Of a DNA stretch of 64,000 bases, positions 37,504-49,845 are shown in pieces. The stretch is from Theocolax elegans. Taxonomy: Eukaryota > Arthropoda > Insecta > Hymenoptera > Cerocephalidae. Numbering within the stretch: position 1 is the stretch's first letter; each line of letters starts with the position of its first letter. The notes under the pieces were generated by a model. That model searched no databases and was not told the DNA's origin. It was given only the letters and a program-made list of their open reading frames with translations. Position numbers and translations under genes: made by a program. Where the stretch lies: contig CM047426.1 of assembly GCA_026168455.1 (NCBI GenBank), positions 5,627,001 through 5,691,000 of the forward strand, in the 5' to 3' direction.

Positions 37504-38218
37504 ATGGCGAACTGTCAGGGTGCTCGGCTCCCACTAAACCTGTCTCTTCCCGAGCTGGCTGCAGGGTGGATACTCTTGCCTCTACCTACTGGCCTAGTCG
37601 AGGTCACTCGAACCCCTCAGCCGTCGGCATCTTACCCTAGATACGGACATGGGCGACCTTATACTGTTACTTTCCTATTTTGTTCGTATTTATATTTGGC
37701 AGTTATATGATATTCTATTTTCTATATAACAGTGCGCTCGAGGACCAATTCGAGGAGGTAGATCGCCTCGCAGTACCGCCGGTGATTTAGACATGGTCAA
37801 TGGGAATTTCGATGATGAGGATGACCCCCTGAATGGTCTAGCTACACTGCTCCAAGGTAGCCTTTCTTTGCCCGCTAATACGGCGGACCACTATCCGTGG
37901 GGTGTGGAAGATTTCTCTGAGGACGCCCGCGTACGGAATGCCATGGCAATCCGCGCGATTTTTGAGTGCCCAGTTTGCGACGATTACATCGCTGGTCGCT
38001 ATTTAGTGTGTGAAAATGGGCATAGCATGTGCGTCCCATGTCTCCAGCGTGTGGAGGTTTGCGCGCTCTGCAGGGCTCCGCGCCCGGATCATCCGATCCC
38101 GCACATGCAGCGCTTAGCGAACACCCACGCATTCCCTTGTCGGTATTCTGATCAAGGCTGTCGAGTACTGATAGAAGGGTCTGATTGGCTTCGGCATACA
38201 GAAGTCTGTCGGTTCTGA
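37504..38218 (+). CDS. SIAH-like RING and zinc-finger protein, probably two exons
   Basis: Proposed exons are 37504-37665 (ATG at 37504) and 37733-38218, with a 67-bp intron ending TATATAACAG. They join in phase to give about 215 residues; the donor GTTACT is weak. The second exon also has its own ATG at 37793. Numbered from there, a RING of the SIAH pattern is complete: C59, C62, C73, H77, C80, C83, C90, C93. A SIAH/TRAF-type zinc finger follows with C116, C123, H135 and C139. SIAH proteins are E3 ubiquitin ligases of about 280 or more residues; this one stops after the first finger and lacks the substrate-binding domain. An AATAAA lies at 38295. A dominant-negative or retargeted ligase is conceivable, but unproven. 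A Lys-rich frame at 37298-37483 may be an earlier exon. Confidence 0.7.
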
Positions 38219-38562
38219 TCGCTTAATGACGACAATGATTAAACATTTTTATTGTATATAATTGTTTCTCACTTTTTTTTGTTTTTATTATTCAAATAAA
38301 TTTAGTCTACAAACAGCAGTCAATTTTCTGTCGATTCAATTTCCTAATTCTATCATCTTCCTTGTTTTCCTATAGATTCAAGTTATATCCAAAAAAAATA
38401 ATGGAAATATAATGTTTAACTTTTTGAGAAATTATCGATCTTTTCCTAACTTTTAATTTTGATTACGTAATTACATGTTACATATTCCCCCTTTCTTTTA
38501 CGTAATTAACAAAATTTTTAGATAAGAATATATAACTTTTACTTTGTTGTAAATTGCATAAG

Positions 38563-39313
<751 letters not shown>

Positions 39314-40830
39314 ACATTTATACACATCCGTACATGTAATCTGTAATTTTGTCCATCGTAGTATTGCTTTTTTGTTTGTCACAATCATTTATTGAATTAA
39401 GAGGAATAGGTGGAAAAAACTCATCAGCGCAGCTATTGTTGATTTATAGAGGTGTACATTAACGAGATAATTATAATAATTATCTTCTTATTGTCCGGGA
39501 ACTTTAAATCTAGCCTTCTGCTATTGTAACTTTTATAGCGAATGTCTCTTATATACTTATACGTATAATTACAAAATGAGAAAGAGTTTTAAATAATAAG
39601 AAAAGAAAAGGGTTTCTAATTTCATTCCTTGAAATGCAATTTGCGTTTACAATATATTTCCTTTATGACAAATCAATTTGTTGTTTCGCTAAGTTTTATT
39701 TCTTTAAGCAAATAGAAAATTAATTATAAGTCTAATAATTATAGCATAATATTATATTATAAGTCTCGCTTAATAAAGCATATTGTATATTTTATATAAC
39801 ATAAATTTTTTTTACGCAATATTTTCTGATTTGAGCCATATTTTCATTATAAAATAAAATGTATCATTCTTATATATAACTAAATTATACTACATGTTTA
39901 CTCTTTTTGGAATCATATATTCCACACACATAAATATATGACCATTGTGGAAAATGTAATACTGTAAATAATTAGTAAAATGAGTCAATTTAAACGTTTT
40001 TACGAATGTAAGTATGCTTGTAAGTAATATATAAGAAAACAAGCCAATCGAAAAATCAATACCTACTGGTTTAAATAAAATTTATATTTTTTTTAGTAAC
40101 TTCTAAATATTACTATCGTTTATATTTTAAATATTTATCAATCGTGCCTGCAATGTAAAAGCGTATAGTTTTTTCATATTTGGATCCCTCCATAGTTAGT
40201 ATTGTTTTTCTTTTAATATGAGAGTTTATTGATCATATGCGCTATTGATTATCCATTAAATAACAATCATTTCGATAAGTAGCAATCAGATGTTTATTAT
40301 TATTATTATCTTTTTTAAATTAGCGGTGTAACACCAGAATAAATCAGAAAAAGAAAACTATTTATTATGGCAATATTTGCAATTTGTACCTAATAGCAAG
40401 AAGATTTTTCGTATTCATGTGTAATGATTTTATGATTTTGAGCAGAAATATGACTAAAGAAAAAATGAGCAGTAGACTTCAATTACTGGGGGGATATATA
40501 CTCATAATTTCTGTCGGACCTTGCAACTTGTCTCATACTTAGAGATAAGCAAGGTGCCCCTTGTGTTCGGATCCTATATCCTAAATCGCTGAATTTGCAC
40601 TTTTCGGATACGTCGAGTTCGTAACTATGTTTCTGGCACTCAGTTACTGTTTGACTCCTCCGGAGCGTGTTTTATACGTTGTGATTCGTTCTCCTTTTTT
40701 TTTTATCTTTTCTCTCCTTTTTGCAAAGTGCCTTATTGCAATACTGAGTTTTTCTCTAAGAAGAAGGGTAGTGGAGGAAAGAAGAAAAAAAGAAAAATTC
40801 ATCTATTTAGAAATCTTTTTCTATTTTGGT

Positions 40831-41559
40831 ATGGCGAACTGTCAGGGTGCTCGGCTCCCACTAAACCTGTCTCTTCCCGAGCTGGCTGCAGGGTGGATAC
40901 TCTTGCCTCTACCTACTGGCCTAGTCGAGGTCACTCGAACCCCTCAGCCGTCGGCATCTTACCCTAGATACGGACATGGGCGACCTTATACTGTTACTTT
41001 CCTATTTTGTTCGTATTTATATTGGCATTTATATGATATTCTATTTTCTATATACAGTGCGCTCGAGGACCAATTCGAGGAGGTAGATCGCCTCGCAGTA
41101 CCGCCGGTGATTTAGACATGGTCAATGGGAATTTCGATGATGAGGATGACCCCCTGAATGGTCTAGTACACTGCTCCAAGGTAGCCTTTCTTTGCCGCTA
41201 ACGGCGACCACTATCGTGGGGTGTGGAGTTTCTCTGAGGACGCCCGCGTACGGAATGCCATGGCAATCCGCGCGCTTTTTGAGTGCCCAGTTGCGACGAT
41301 TACATCGCTGGTCGCTATTTAGTGTGTGAAAATGGGCATAGCATGTGAGTCCCCATGTCTCCAGCGTGTGGAGGTTTGCGCGCTCTGCAGGGCTCCGCGC
41401 CCGGATCGTCCGATCCCGCACTTGCAGCGCTTAGCGAACATCCACGTATTTCCTTGTCGGTATTCTGATCAAGACTGTCGAGAACTGATAGAAGGGTCTG
41501 ATTGGCTTCGGCATACAGAAGTGTGTTGGTTCCGATTGCTTAATGACGACAATGATTAA
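40831..41559 (+). pseudogene. Second SIAH-like copy, frameshifted
   Basis: Exon 1 (40831-40992) and the intron (40993-41057) match copy 1. Exon 2 has several small deletions between about 41160 and 41300, which break the frame before and within the RING. The 3' half is intact in frame and has true substitutions, yet every zinc-finger ligand and the I-E-G-S-D-W-L core is kept. It either decayed recently or carries consensus errors in the 5' half. Confidence 0.8.
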
Positions 41560-42241
41560 ACATTATTTTCGTATATAATTGTTTTTTCTTTTTATTATTC
41601 AAATAAATTTAGTCTACAAGCACCAGTCAATTTTCTGTCGATTCAATTTCCTAATTCTATCATCTTCCTGTTTTTCCTATAGATTCAAGTTATATACAAA
41701 AAAATAATGGAATTATAATATTTAACTTTTTAGAAATTATCGTTCTTTTCCTAACTTTTAATTTTGATTACTTATTTACATGTTACATATTCCCCCATCT
41801 TTTACATAATTAACAAAATTTTTAGATAAAATTATATAAATTTTACTTTGTTGTAAATTGCATAAGGGTATATGTGTGTGTGTGGTGTGTGTGTGTGTGT
41901 TATTCCACTGTCTTTATATTATGTTTAACAGATATTTATTTGTTTTATACTAAGGAGTGTTCTATTAATTAGCTTGACTTGTGTTTTGCCTTTGTATCTT
42001 AATTTGCTATGCATTTCCTCAAGCATTCGTACCTTAAAATATGCGCTTCCATCTGCTTAAGTAAAATATTAAGTTGACTAGATAATTAACTGTGGATTGT
42101 GGATATATATATATATATATTTGTGTTTTGTAATGATGAAAGGTATTAATTTATAGCCTAACTTGCACTAAGATGGCTAATACAGATGACACTTTTTTTG
42201 GCGGTGTAGTTTAGACTGTGAGTAGTAACTTCTAATTACAG

Positions 42242-42383
42242 CTTCAAGAAACATTGGGATAGTGGAAAAGATCCACTACATGTTAAGCGATTCAAATACA
42301 CTTTTACAAGAATCGGAAGAACTGAAGAAAAAATAGATAATTTTATAAAAAAATGTAATTCTATTAAAAATAAAGTATGTTGA
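42242..42383 (+). CDS. Candidate terminal coding exon of unknown gene
   Basis: After an acceptor-like TTCTAATTACAG, 46 codons stay open in AT-rich DNA and end at a TGA. The translation (FKKHWDSGKDPLHVKRFK at its start) is lysine-rich and partly charged, with no family I recognise. AATAAA-like words follow within 40 bp. A mini-frame beginning ATGGCTAATACAGATGAC lies 70 bp upstream. It could be part of the same gene family as the SIAH-like units, or chance. Confidence 0.3.
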
Positions 42384-42461
42384 ATAATAAATAATGTAAA
42401 ATAAATTTTATTTGTTTGGTGTTTATTTCTGTATCTATTAGTAACCCTCTATCTCACTCTC

Positions 42462-42511
<50 letters not shown>

Positions 42512-42544
42512 TTTTTATGTAATTCATGTCCCTTGTCACCCTCC

Positions 42545-44380
42545 TCCTCCTCTTTTCATTTCTCCAATATCACTGCAAAAGAAATTCAAAACGCAATTCG
42601 GGGAGCATCCTCGAGGGCAGTGGGGATTGATGGCATATCCGTGGAAATGCTAAAGTTGTTAGAGCCTCAATTAACTCTGCACCTCGTGGATGTTTTTAAC
42701 GATATGCTTTTAGCTGGATATTATCCTGAATACTGGAAGAGAGTGCTACTGTGTCCTTTGGCGAAGTCGGGCAGGGTGGAATCGTGCTCTGACACAAGGC
42801 CGATTGCAAAGCTTTGTGAACTTTCGAAAATCTTAGAAAGACTTGTGCATAATCAATTATCTGAATACCTAGAGAAGAATAATATTCTCATTGAGAGACA
42901 GGCAGGTTTTCGTAAGGGACATAGTACCCAGACGGCACTCCTGGGTGTTCTTGATGATGTTAGGAGAGCCATTGACGCCAGAAAGATCACGATTCTTGTC
43001 CTGTTTGATTTCTCCAAGGCTTTTGACACAGTACCCCATGATAAATTAATTAAAAATTAAGTGATATTGGTTGCTCTGATAACGTGCTAACATGGTTTTA
43101 TCGGTATCTTGTGGGTCGCATGCATGCTGTGAAGAATGAATCTGGCGAGTTTTCGGATTGGCTGAAAATTAATGCTGGTGTGCCTCAGGGCAGTGTTCTT
43201 AGCCCGATTCTTTTTTCTATCTTTATAAATGACCTGCCGAAAGTACTTACACATAGCAACTATATGCTATTTACTAATGATGCCCAGGTCTACCATTCGT
43301 TTTTTCCTGCGGAATTTGAAATGGGAGTGCAGCGTATTACACAGGATGCAAATGCAATAGCCCTATGGGCTCACAAAAACGGACTTAAGTTAAATGTTAA
43401 AAAAACGAAGGTTATGATTCTGGGTAGTCAGGCTTTTTTATCGCGCATCGACTTTAACACTGTCCCTAAGGTAAGGCTGGAAACGGACTTCTTGGAATAT
43501 GAATGTGAGGTTAAGTCGCTCGGGGTCATGATTACTCCATCTCTTGATTGGGCAAGACAAGTGTCATCTATTTCGAGTCGTGTGCATGGTGTTTTACACT
43601 CATTGCGATATTATAGAAAAACTTTGTCACGTGGTCTTAGAAAGAGACTGGTAGAAACACTTGTCTTTCCTCATTTTATTATGCGTGTGCGGTCTGCCGA
43701 GGGGGGACCTACCGAGAAGAGAGCACGTCACTCCGTATAGGTTAGGTCTCAGGTGGTTCAGTCCCGTTCAGGCGCTCATACATCATCGGCTCACTTGCTT
43801 TTAGCATCATCTCTCATAACTCTTCTAGTTATCTGGCAAATCATTTCATCAAATTAAATACCTCACAACATAATCACCGCACTTCCACTCGTCAACCATC
43901 AATATCATTAAACTACCTCCCTCTTCGTACGGAGCCTTTAAATAAATCATTCATCATCACCTCATCCAAGATCATAAATGAACTCCCTCCACATGCATTT
44001 GAGAAATCACCCATCGCCAAATTTAAAAATTCATTATTTCACTATTTGTTTGAACTCGACCAAACTGCCTGGGCCACCAGGATGCAATATGAGGGGATAA
44101 CCCCACCGCTGATCCCTCGCCTCGAATAAAATCAAATGAAATAGAATAGAATACATTGCTAATGTTTTATTATTTTATTATTTTTATCCTATTACTAATA
44201 TTGTTAACTTATTTTGTTATATTTTAAACGACTTTTTGTAGTTTATTTTATTATTGTTATTATTGTTATACTATTTATTGTTAAAAAATTTGTATTTTGC
44301 TAATTGTATTTATCATAGTGAGTGCCTACGGGGTTTAAATCCCAAAAACCGAATAAAATTATTCAATCAATCAATCAATC
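42545..44380 (+). pseudogene. 5'-truncated jockey-like LINE: reverse transcriptase and C-terminal region
   Basis: A (CT)n run at about 42467-42508 precedes the truncation point. Reverse transcriptase motifs follow in order: AVGIDGIS, RPIAKL, KILERLV, QAGFRKGHST, LFDFSKAFDTVPHDKL, AGVPQGSVLSPILF, then MLFTNDAQVY. The usual F/Y-A-D-D is F-T-N-D, so one catalytic aspartate is lost. A frameshift near 43055 splits the frame. The C-terminal region (about 43741-44070, KIINELPPHAFEKSP) is in shifted frames. The 3' end is an (AATC)n tail at 44361-44380. It is dead on both the active-site and frame evidence. Confidence 0.9.
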
Positions 44381-44423
44381 TCTCTCTCACTCTCTGTGAC
44401 TCTCTGTCTCTCTGTCTCTCTCT

Positions 44424-44632
44424 TTCATGGAGTCCTTCACTCCTTGAGATTTTTCAGACGAGCACTCTCGCGCCAAAACCGGAAACATCTAGTCGAGGCG
44501 CTTGTTCTCCCACACTTTGATTATGCGTGCACAGTCTTTCATGACTTAGATGCGACCAAGAATCTGAGACTCCAACATCTCTTGAATGTTTGTGTTCGCT
44601 TTGTGTGGGGGAACTATATGCATATTTTTTAA
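44424..44632 (+). pseudogene. Second LINE fragment, end of reverse transcriptase ORF
   Basis: It encodes HGVLHSLRFFRRALSR followed by DYACTVFHDLDATKNLRL, a paralogue of the sequence at about 43585-43690 of the neighbouring LINE. It keeps residues that the neighbour has lost after PHF. It starts in a CT-rich run and ends at AT-rich DNA, so both ends are truncated. Confidence 0.8.
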
Positions 44633-44813
44633 ATTAAAATCTGAGTATGATTTACACTAAGCATTGTCCAGTCATAAAATTTGGTATATAATCCCTGTGT
44701 GCATTTCGATATATGTGTAGCATTCTAATATTGTAGTAGTAGTAGTAGTAGTAATGTAGTTCTATTAATTTTGTTCTGTTTGCATAATGACGCACATATA
44801 GAAATATTAATAC

Positions 44814-44844
<31 letters not shown>

Positions 44845-45292
44845 ATATAATATATATATATATGTGGGAATTTCAACTGCATTAATGCAGTCTCTCTTTT
44901 ATATTTAAAAAAAATTTCAAAGGCTACCCTTGTTATTTAGTAATTGTTACATATTAAATTCTCTTTTTTTTACGATATTTAAATTAGTCTTGGTTTTAAA
45001 ATACATATTGTCGTGACTGTTAATTTCGCGGCTTATATATTTGGTCAGATACGTGATCCTGAAACATCCTATGATAAGTCTATTATTTAAAATAAAAGGG
45101 AACCCATGTGACTGATGTCCCATAGCTAGATAAGTAATTACGATGCAAAATAATTAAACTAAACATCTTTAAAATAAAGTTAATAATAATATTTCAAAAG
45201 TTACGAAATTCTTTTAATCATTTTAAAAAATTATTAAAAGGATGTAAAAGCTTCCTTAATTTTGTTTATTGTTTATGAAGATTGTTACATGC
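44633..45292. other. Noncoding DNA
   Basis: Short (AT)n runs at about 44812-44862. No gene is seen. Confidence 0.45.
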
Positions 45293-45927
45293 ATGCTTAT
45301 ACATATGTGTGGGTATATATGTATATGCATGTAACGAAAAATCATTTTCTTTTACTTTTTATTACTCAATTTCTGATCGGTTAAATCCAGTTTTTTTTGT
45401 TCGTTTATTAATAATAAATACTCAATAATTTGAATAATAGTTATCTAAAAAATTATCAGACTTATCAGAATTTGAGTATGATACGATAAATGACCATTTA
45501 TTTAAAATCGGCTAAACGCATGTAACGGAAAATCACTATAGAGCCTGCAATACGTTCAAGAGTAGGGCCAAGCGTCGAAAACTGCAAACAATGCACTCTC
45601 CCCCATTAGTGACGTCAAACTAATTGGGGGAGAGGTGCATTCCTGCCCACGCTCTTGACAAAAATTTTCACGGCGTGGGTTCAGTCTACATCTAGCCTCT
45701 AACAGCGTTGGTCTTATTCAGAAAAAAAAATATCAGTTAATAAATTTCGATACTATATAGTACTGTTCTGCATAGTTTATACATACGCACAATTTTGTCC
45801 ACTTATAAAAAGGAAATATAAAGATATATATATACACAAATTACTCGAAAAGAATTATACATCCATTATTTGTCATTATTCAGAAGCACAAATAAACTAT
45901 TTTGGAATTTACTATATTTTGAAAAAT

Positions 45928-45982
<55 letters not shown>

Positions 45983-46184
45983 AAGATATATATAATTGAA
46001 GGAAGTAAATAAGAAAAAAAAGGTAAGAGATCAAACTTATTTACCTATTTAAATTTAATGAATCTTAAGTACGAACATAAGAAATTGACTGTGGGAGATT
46101 AAGTTTAATAAACAAATTGATTAAAGTTTGAAACCCTGTATTTGGGTTGAGGGTATAAAAAAAATTATAACAAATAACGTAACA
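45293..46184 (+). mobile_element. Solo LTR, 892 bp, with target-site duplication
   Basis: It starts TGTTACATGCATGC and ends ACGTAACA. AGAT precedes (45289-45292) and follows (46185-46188), a 4-bp duplication as expected for gypsy-type integration. The start is close to that of the LTR at 7916, but the body is diverged beyond the CRE module. No gag, pol or env sequence adjoins, so it is a solo LTR. An (AT)n run lies at about 45928-45978. Confidence 0.8.
45566..45690 (+). promoter_or_regulatory. CRE-hairpin module, copy 6
   Basis: The best-preserved copy. Preceded by GGGCCAAGCGTCGAAA, the hairpin runs from 45590 to about 45642. It has a 21-bp stem with two single-base bulges and an eight-base loop, GACGTCAA. 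TGACGTCA lies at 45610-45617. Downstream, CCCACGC (about 45646) can pair with GCGTGGG (about 45673), which runs into GGTTCAGTCT, a sequence like a Pol III B box. Confidence 0.75.
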
Positions 46185-47244
46185 AGATAGATTTAGCCAC
46201 TATTAATAATCTTTAATAATTTTATTGTTATCATATTTTTTGTTCTAACGAACGAAATTTATTTACTAATAGAATTTGTCTTAGGTTTTTTTTCTATTTA
46301 AGTATAGTGCAGTTACTCCCCTGTTATTTTATGTATATATATATATACGTCGTTTTAGTTGATTCGTGTGAGTGATCTCGGAGCGGAGCAGCTCTTGGGT
46401 ATCATGTTTCGCGTATGTGTGCTCTTGAGAATCATTTCGCGCGACGGTATAGTTTTAAGTATACATTTTTGATAATGACATTTTAACGCTGGTTAGTCGT
46501 CAGTATTGCGCTATTCGCTGTGCTGTAATCCACGTCTATTTTAATTATACTTTAATCAAAATATTTTCTTATATCGTTCCCTGTTTTGTAATATCAGTTT
46601 TTTTGGTTTTTTAGTTAATATTACGGCTTATAAAGATACGGGAAATTGATGGTTTCTGACTTATAAGTATATTGGTAAGTATTTGTAATATTTATAATGT
46701 TTATGAGGCTGATTTATTTCGTTATGCAAAGCACTTTTACGTTATTTTTTTCTTATCCTTTTGTATTTTATTACATTAACTATTATTCGAATTGAATTTG
46801 TGTTAATTTCTTTATTAATATTTACTTTTATTATTACCATTAATGCTAATTAGAATTGTTACTTATTATTTTTCTTTTCTTTTTTTTTTATAAATTTTGC
46901 ATCTATTTAAAAATACATTTGTAGGATGATTTCATAGTTATTGTGATTCATATATTCATATTATCAGGCATAATCGTTGCACGTGAGTGCCTTATATTTT
47001 TACCATTGCGAAAAAATGTGACACTATAAATAAGTCAATTTTTAGTGTTTTTGAGAAAGTACGTATGTATATATATATATGTAATTAAGTTAATTGAATA
47101 CTTGGCTAATTTTGAACCAATATTGACTGAAGAGAATATTTTTTTTTATATCTTCTATATAAATAAAGACGTAAACATTTCTATCTTTGACCAAATTGTT
47201 TCAACAGGTCTTGAACGGTAGCATTTTTATCTTTTCTTTCTAGG
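46185..47244 (+). other. Upstream region of the JmjC-like locus
   Basis: No coding sequence is supported. A GC-richer patch near 46365-46500 (GGAGCGGAGCAGCTC) could be a 5' exon. The stretch at about 47005-47070 (ATTGCGAAAAAATGTGACAC, then TATAAATAA, then GTCAATTT) resembles about 36663-36735 upstream of the SIAH-like gene, so the two loci may share an ancestral upstream region. Confidence 0.35.
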
Positions 47245-48270
47245 TTTTTCCACAATATTTTGGCCGCTCGTTTGTTTAACGGGAAACTACAAAAAAAAGA
47301 GTGAAGCTGAAATATTTCTTGGTGGAGAGCGGCTGGAGTTTGTATATTATTTGGCCACAACTCCCTTGAGTGCAGCTCTGAAGCTTATCAGGGAGCTTCG
47401 GGGGCCTGCGGCTCGGCACTTCGTACACGTGGTTAGTGTTACAGAATATGCCCCTGGCAGTCAATTTTTTACAATTATTATTTTATTTATTTATTTCCTC
47501 TTTCTCCCCCTTTTTTTTATTTTGCAAATGCTACTGAACCTCTTAATTCGACTCAGTAGGGTCGAATTTTTGACAATATTACACGCAGCAAGCGGATTCC
47601 TTTCACACAATTGGCCCTGCGCACCACTCCGGTAGTGGGTTTCTTTATTAATGATAAAGCATTGCCTGATCTTCCAGGTGGAAGCCAAGGGTTTGCGCTA
47701 CCTTATCTGTATGTATAATTCCATTTTGATGCTCTTTTTTTTGATGATATTGTGGTTGTCAAAGGGCTACCTTACCCGCGCTCTTTATAGGTTGTTCGTC
47801 CTCACAGGCCTCCTGTGAGTCATAGTGATTTAGATGCCATTATTACCAGTGTGCTCTGGGCGGCTGCCAATGGGCATACCAGCATATACGCTATGAATTT
47901 TTGTGGTCGTTCGGTAAACCTAACCTCGGTCCTTTCAGGGGTGTCGTGGAATGTAAGTTGCGACGAAAATAGATACGTCTTGCCATACCCAGGTATTAAT
48001 GTCCCGAGTTTTTACCTCGCTGGGGATGGGTCCTTTTCTGAAATCCATCTGGAGGATGACTATTTGGACTCCTGCAGCCTGGTTCATTGGGGCCGTCCAG
48101 GGGCCTATAAACTGTGGATGGTCGTTCACCCGGATGATTCCTGGAAGCTGAATCAGCATATTAATTTTTCAGTAATCGCGCGTGCTACTTCACGCGCTGT
48201 AGCGTGCTTAACCGGTACTAGTACACAAAAGTTACTTAAATTATCCTGCATAGCCAGAATATATTGATTC
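47245..48270 (+). pseudogene. Multi-exon remnant with half of a KDM4-type JmjC domain
   Basis: Likely exons: about 47245-47430 (after CTTTCTAG; contains GERLEFVYYLATTPLS, family unknown), about 47561-47706 (ending before GTATAA), and 47791 to about 48170 or 48267 (after CTTTATAG). The last two join in phase. In the third exon, counted from the GTG at 47815, residues 60-112 follow the KDM4 JmjC fold: GINVP, then the iron-binding H78-L-E80-D, the HWGRPG turn, and K99 at the 2-oxoglutarate position. JmjC enzymes remove methyl groups from histone lysines. The second half of the domain, with the third iron ligand, is not seen, and no ATG opens the exons, so the copy is probably inactive or incompletely contained. 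Confidence 0.55.
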
Positions 48271-48371
48271 TCTGCTTTTGCACAAGCACTAGTGAAGGAT
48301 CGGAAGTAAACTCAAGTGTCCTTATTAGAGTTTATTAAGTTGTTACTTGTTGAAGGAAGACTAGTTGTGTG

Positions 48372-48926
48372 TTAAGTGAAAATGCTCGCGTCCCGCGTCT
48401 TGTCCACCGGAGGAATTGGAATTTGTGCCTTTGGGCCAACAAAATCTATTGACCATTTGGTAAATGGTTTAGAGGCTGTGACCGTAATTAACATTGGTAA
48501 TCTAGTTTTTACGCGCACTAATTTTTGAGTTTGAGAATTTGGACAACCACGAACGTATTGACGTACGTCTGCCTGCATATTTCTCCAGTAGTATTTATTC
48601 GAGAGTCTTGTGTAGGTCTTGGTCATACCTTTATGACCGCCCATTGCTGACTCATGATATTCTTGAATTAAACGATAACGATCCTCTACTTTAGGAATAG
48701 GTAAATTATTTTTGAAAAATACTATTACAATGTCTCTACTCCAAAACTGTTTATTGCACAGATGAATAAAATAATTCCATTCTGTAAGCGACAAAACTGC
48801 AAGGTCCCTAATAATTCCTACGGATTTTATATCAAACTTTGCAACCAATACCTTCAAAGCTTTTATGCACCATGATGGGCACTTTGTCAATGACCAATCC
48901 ATGATATAAGATACCTTTTTTACCAC
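48372..48926 (-). pseudogene. Retroelement integrase, N-terminal zinc domain and start of core
   Basis: The minus strand encodes an H2C2-type zinc-binding domain (YHESAMGGHKGMTKTY, then YYWRNM and VRQYVRGC) followed by WSIDFVGP, which holds the first catalytic aspartate of the integrase core. The second cysteine of the CxxC pair is serine (CPNSQ), and the core stops after about 20 residues. It is the 3' remnant of the gag-pol element that extends to 51.1 kb. Confidence 0.85.
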
Positions 48927-49008
48927 TTTTCAATGGAGGATATGCCATCCCAAATCCCGGCCATAGCAATCGCGCGACTGACGAGGAGTATAATTAAAAT
49001 TTAATATT

Positions 49009-49520
49009 TTAATTAAAATTTAATATTTTAATTATTGAGTGGAAAAAACAATTACCGTCACCTGGAATGTCGGTGTCGTGTTCCTTGGGTAATTCAGGTT
49101 GAGCACATTTAGTGTGCTGCAAATATACATAAAATCTCTCTGCTAGAGTATCTAACGCATCTTCGTTCGTTCTGCTTACGTTTAAGGAATGCATGTCTTC
49201 CTCGTGAATATGCGTTTCTAAGATCTCAGGTGTCATAATTTTATTGTAACTCGGATTATCGCTTTCCATACTTATTTCTTCGTCTTCATCCATGGGTAGT
49301 ATATGATTATACTCCGTTCGTGGCGCAACTTCAATATTATCGCCGGGTGATTGCTTTGATACTGCCTGCGTATCTGGAACATTGATACTTCCAGACCTAG
49401 AATTGTCGAAGTTTTTCGGGTCACCATTTTGATCATCGCCCTTATTCTCCTCATTTTCTCAAATATCAATACGTAGATCTGTTTTACCTTGACTACTTTG
49501 CTTTTGCAATTCAATGAATA
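49009..49520 (-). pseudogene. Pol spacer with OTU-protease motif
   Basis: Between RNase H and integrase the minus strand encodes an acidic stretch ending DIPGDGNCFFHSI, the active-site signature (D-G-N-C) of OTU-family cysteine proteases, many of which are deubiquitinases. The frame stops eight residues or so after it, so the remaining fold and the catalytic histidine are missing. OTU domains are known from some gypsy-type retroelements; this copy is inactive. Upstream frames (49514-49272) are in another frame and of unclear origin. Confidence 0.6.
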
Positions 49521-49623
49521 GATTTATTTTATCACCTATTTCTTCTCCGAATAATTTTTCTTGTTAATTATATCATGATTGCTTAGTATTTGTTGACACA
49601 TTTTTTAATAGTTGCCGAGCTGA

Positions 49624-49845
49624 TTATGATTGTTTGAGCGCAATCTCAAGGGACGAATCGTAGTATAAATATGGCTGAAATTGATCTTTGGCGAATACCA
49701 CCGCTAGTAGTTCTCGATCGTATGTAGAATAACAAAGCTCCGGACCTTTCAAGCAACGATAGGCATACGCGCAAGCATGTTCTTGGCCAAGCTCTCCTTG
49801 CCCTAATATTGCACCTATGGCGTAATTGCTCGCGTCGGTCGTCAC
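49624..49845 (-). pseudogene. Retroelement RNase H fragment
   Basis: The minus-strand frame shows TTDASNYAIGAILGQGE, then YSTYDRELLAVVFA and QPYLY, the classical order of the Ty3/gypsy RNase H domain. The conserved TDAS aspartate and the glutamate of the ELLA helix are present. The domain ends early at a frame break, missing the last catalytic region. Confidence 0.85.
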
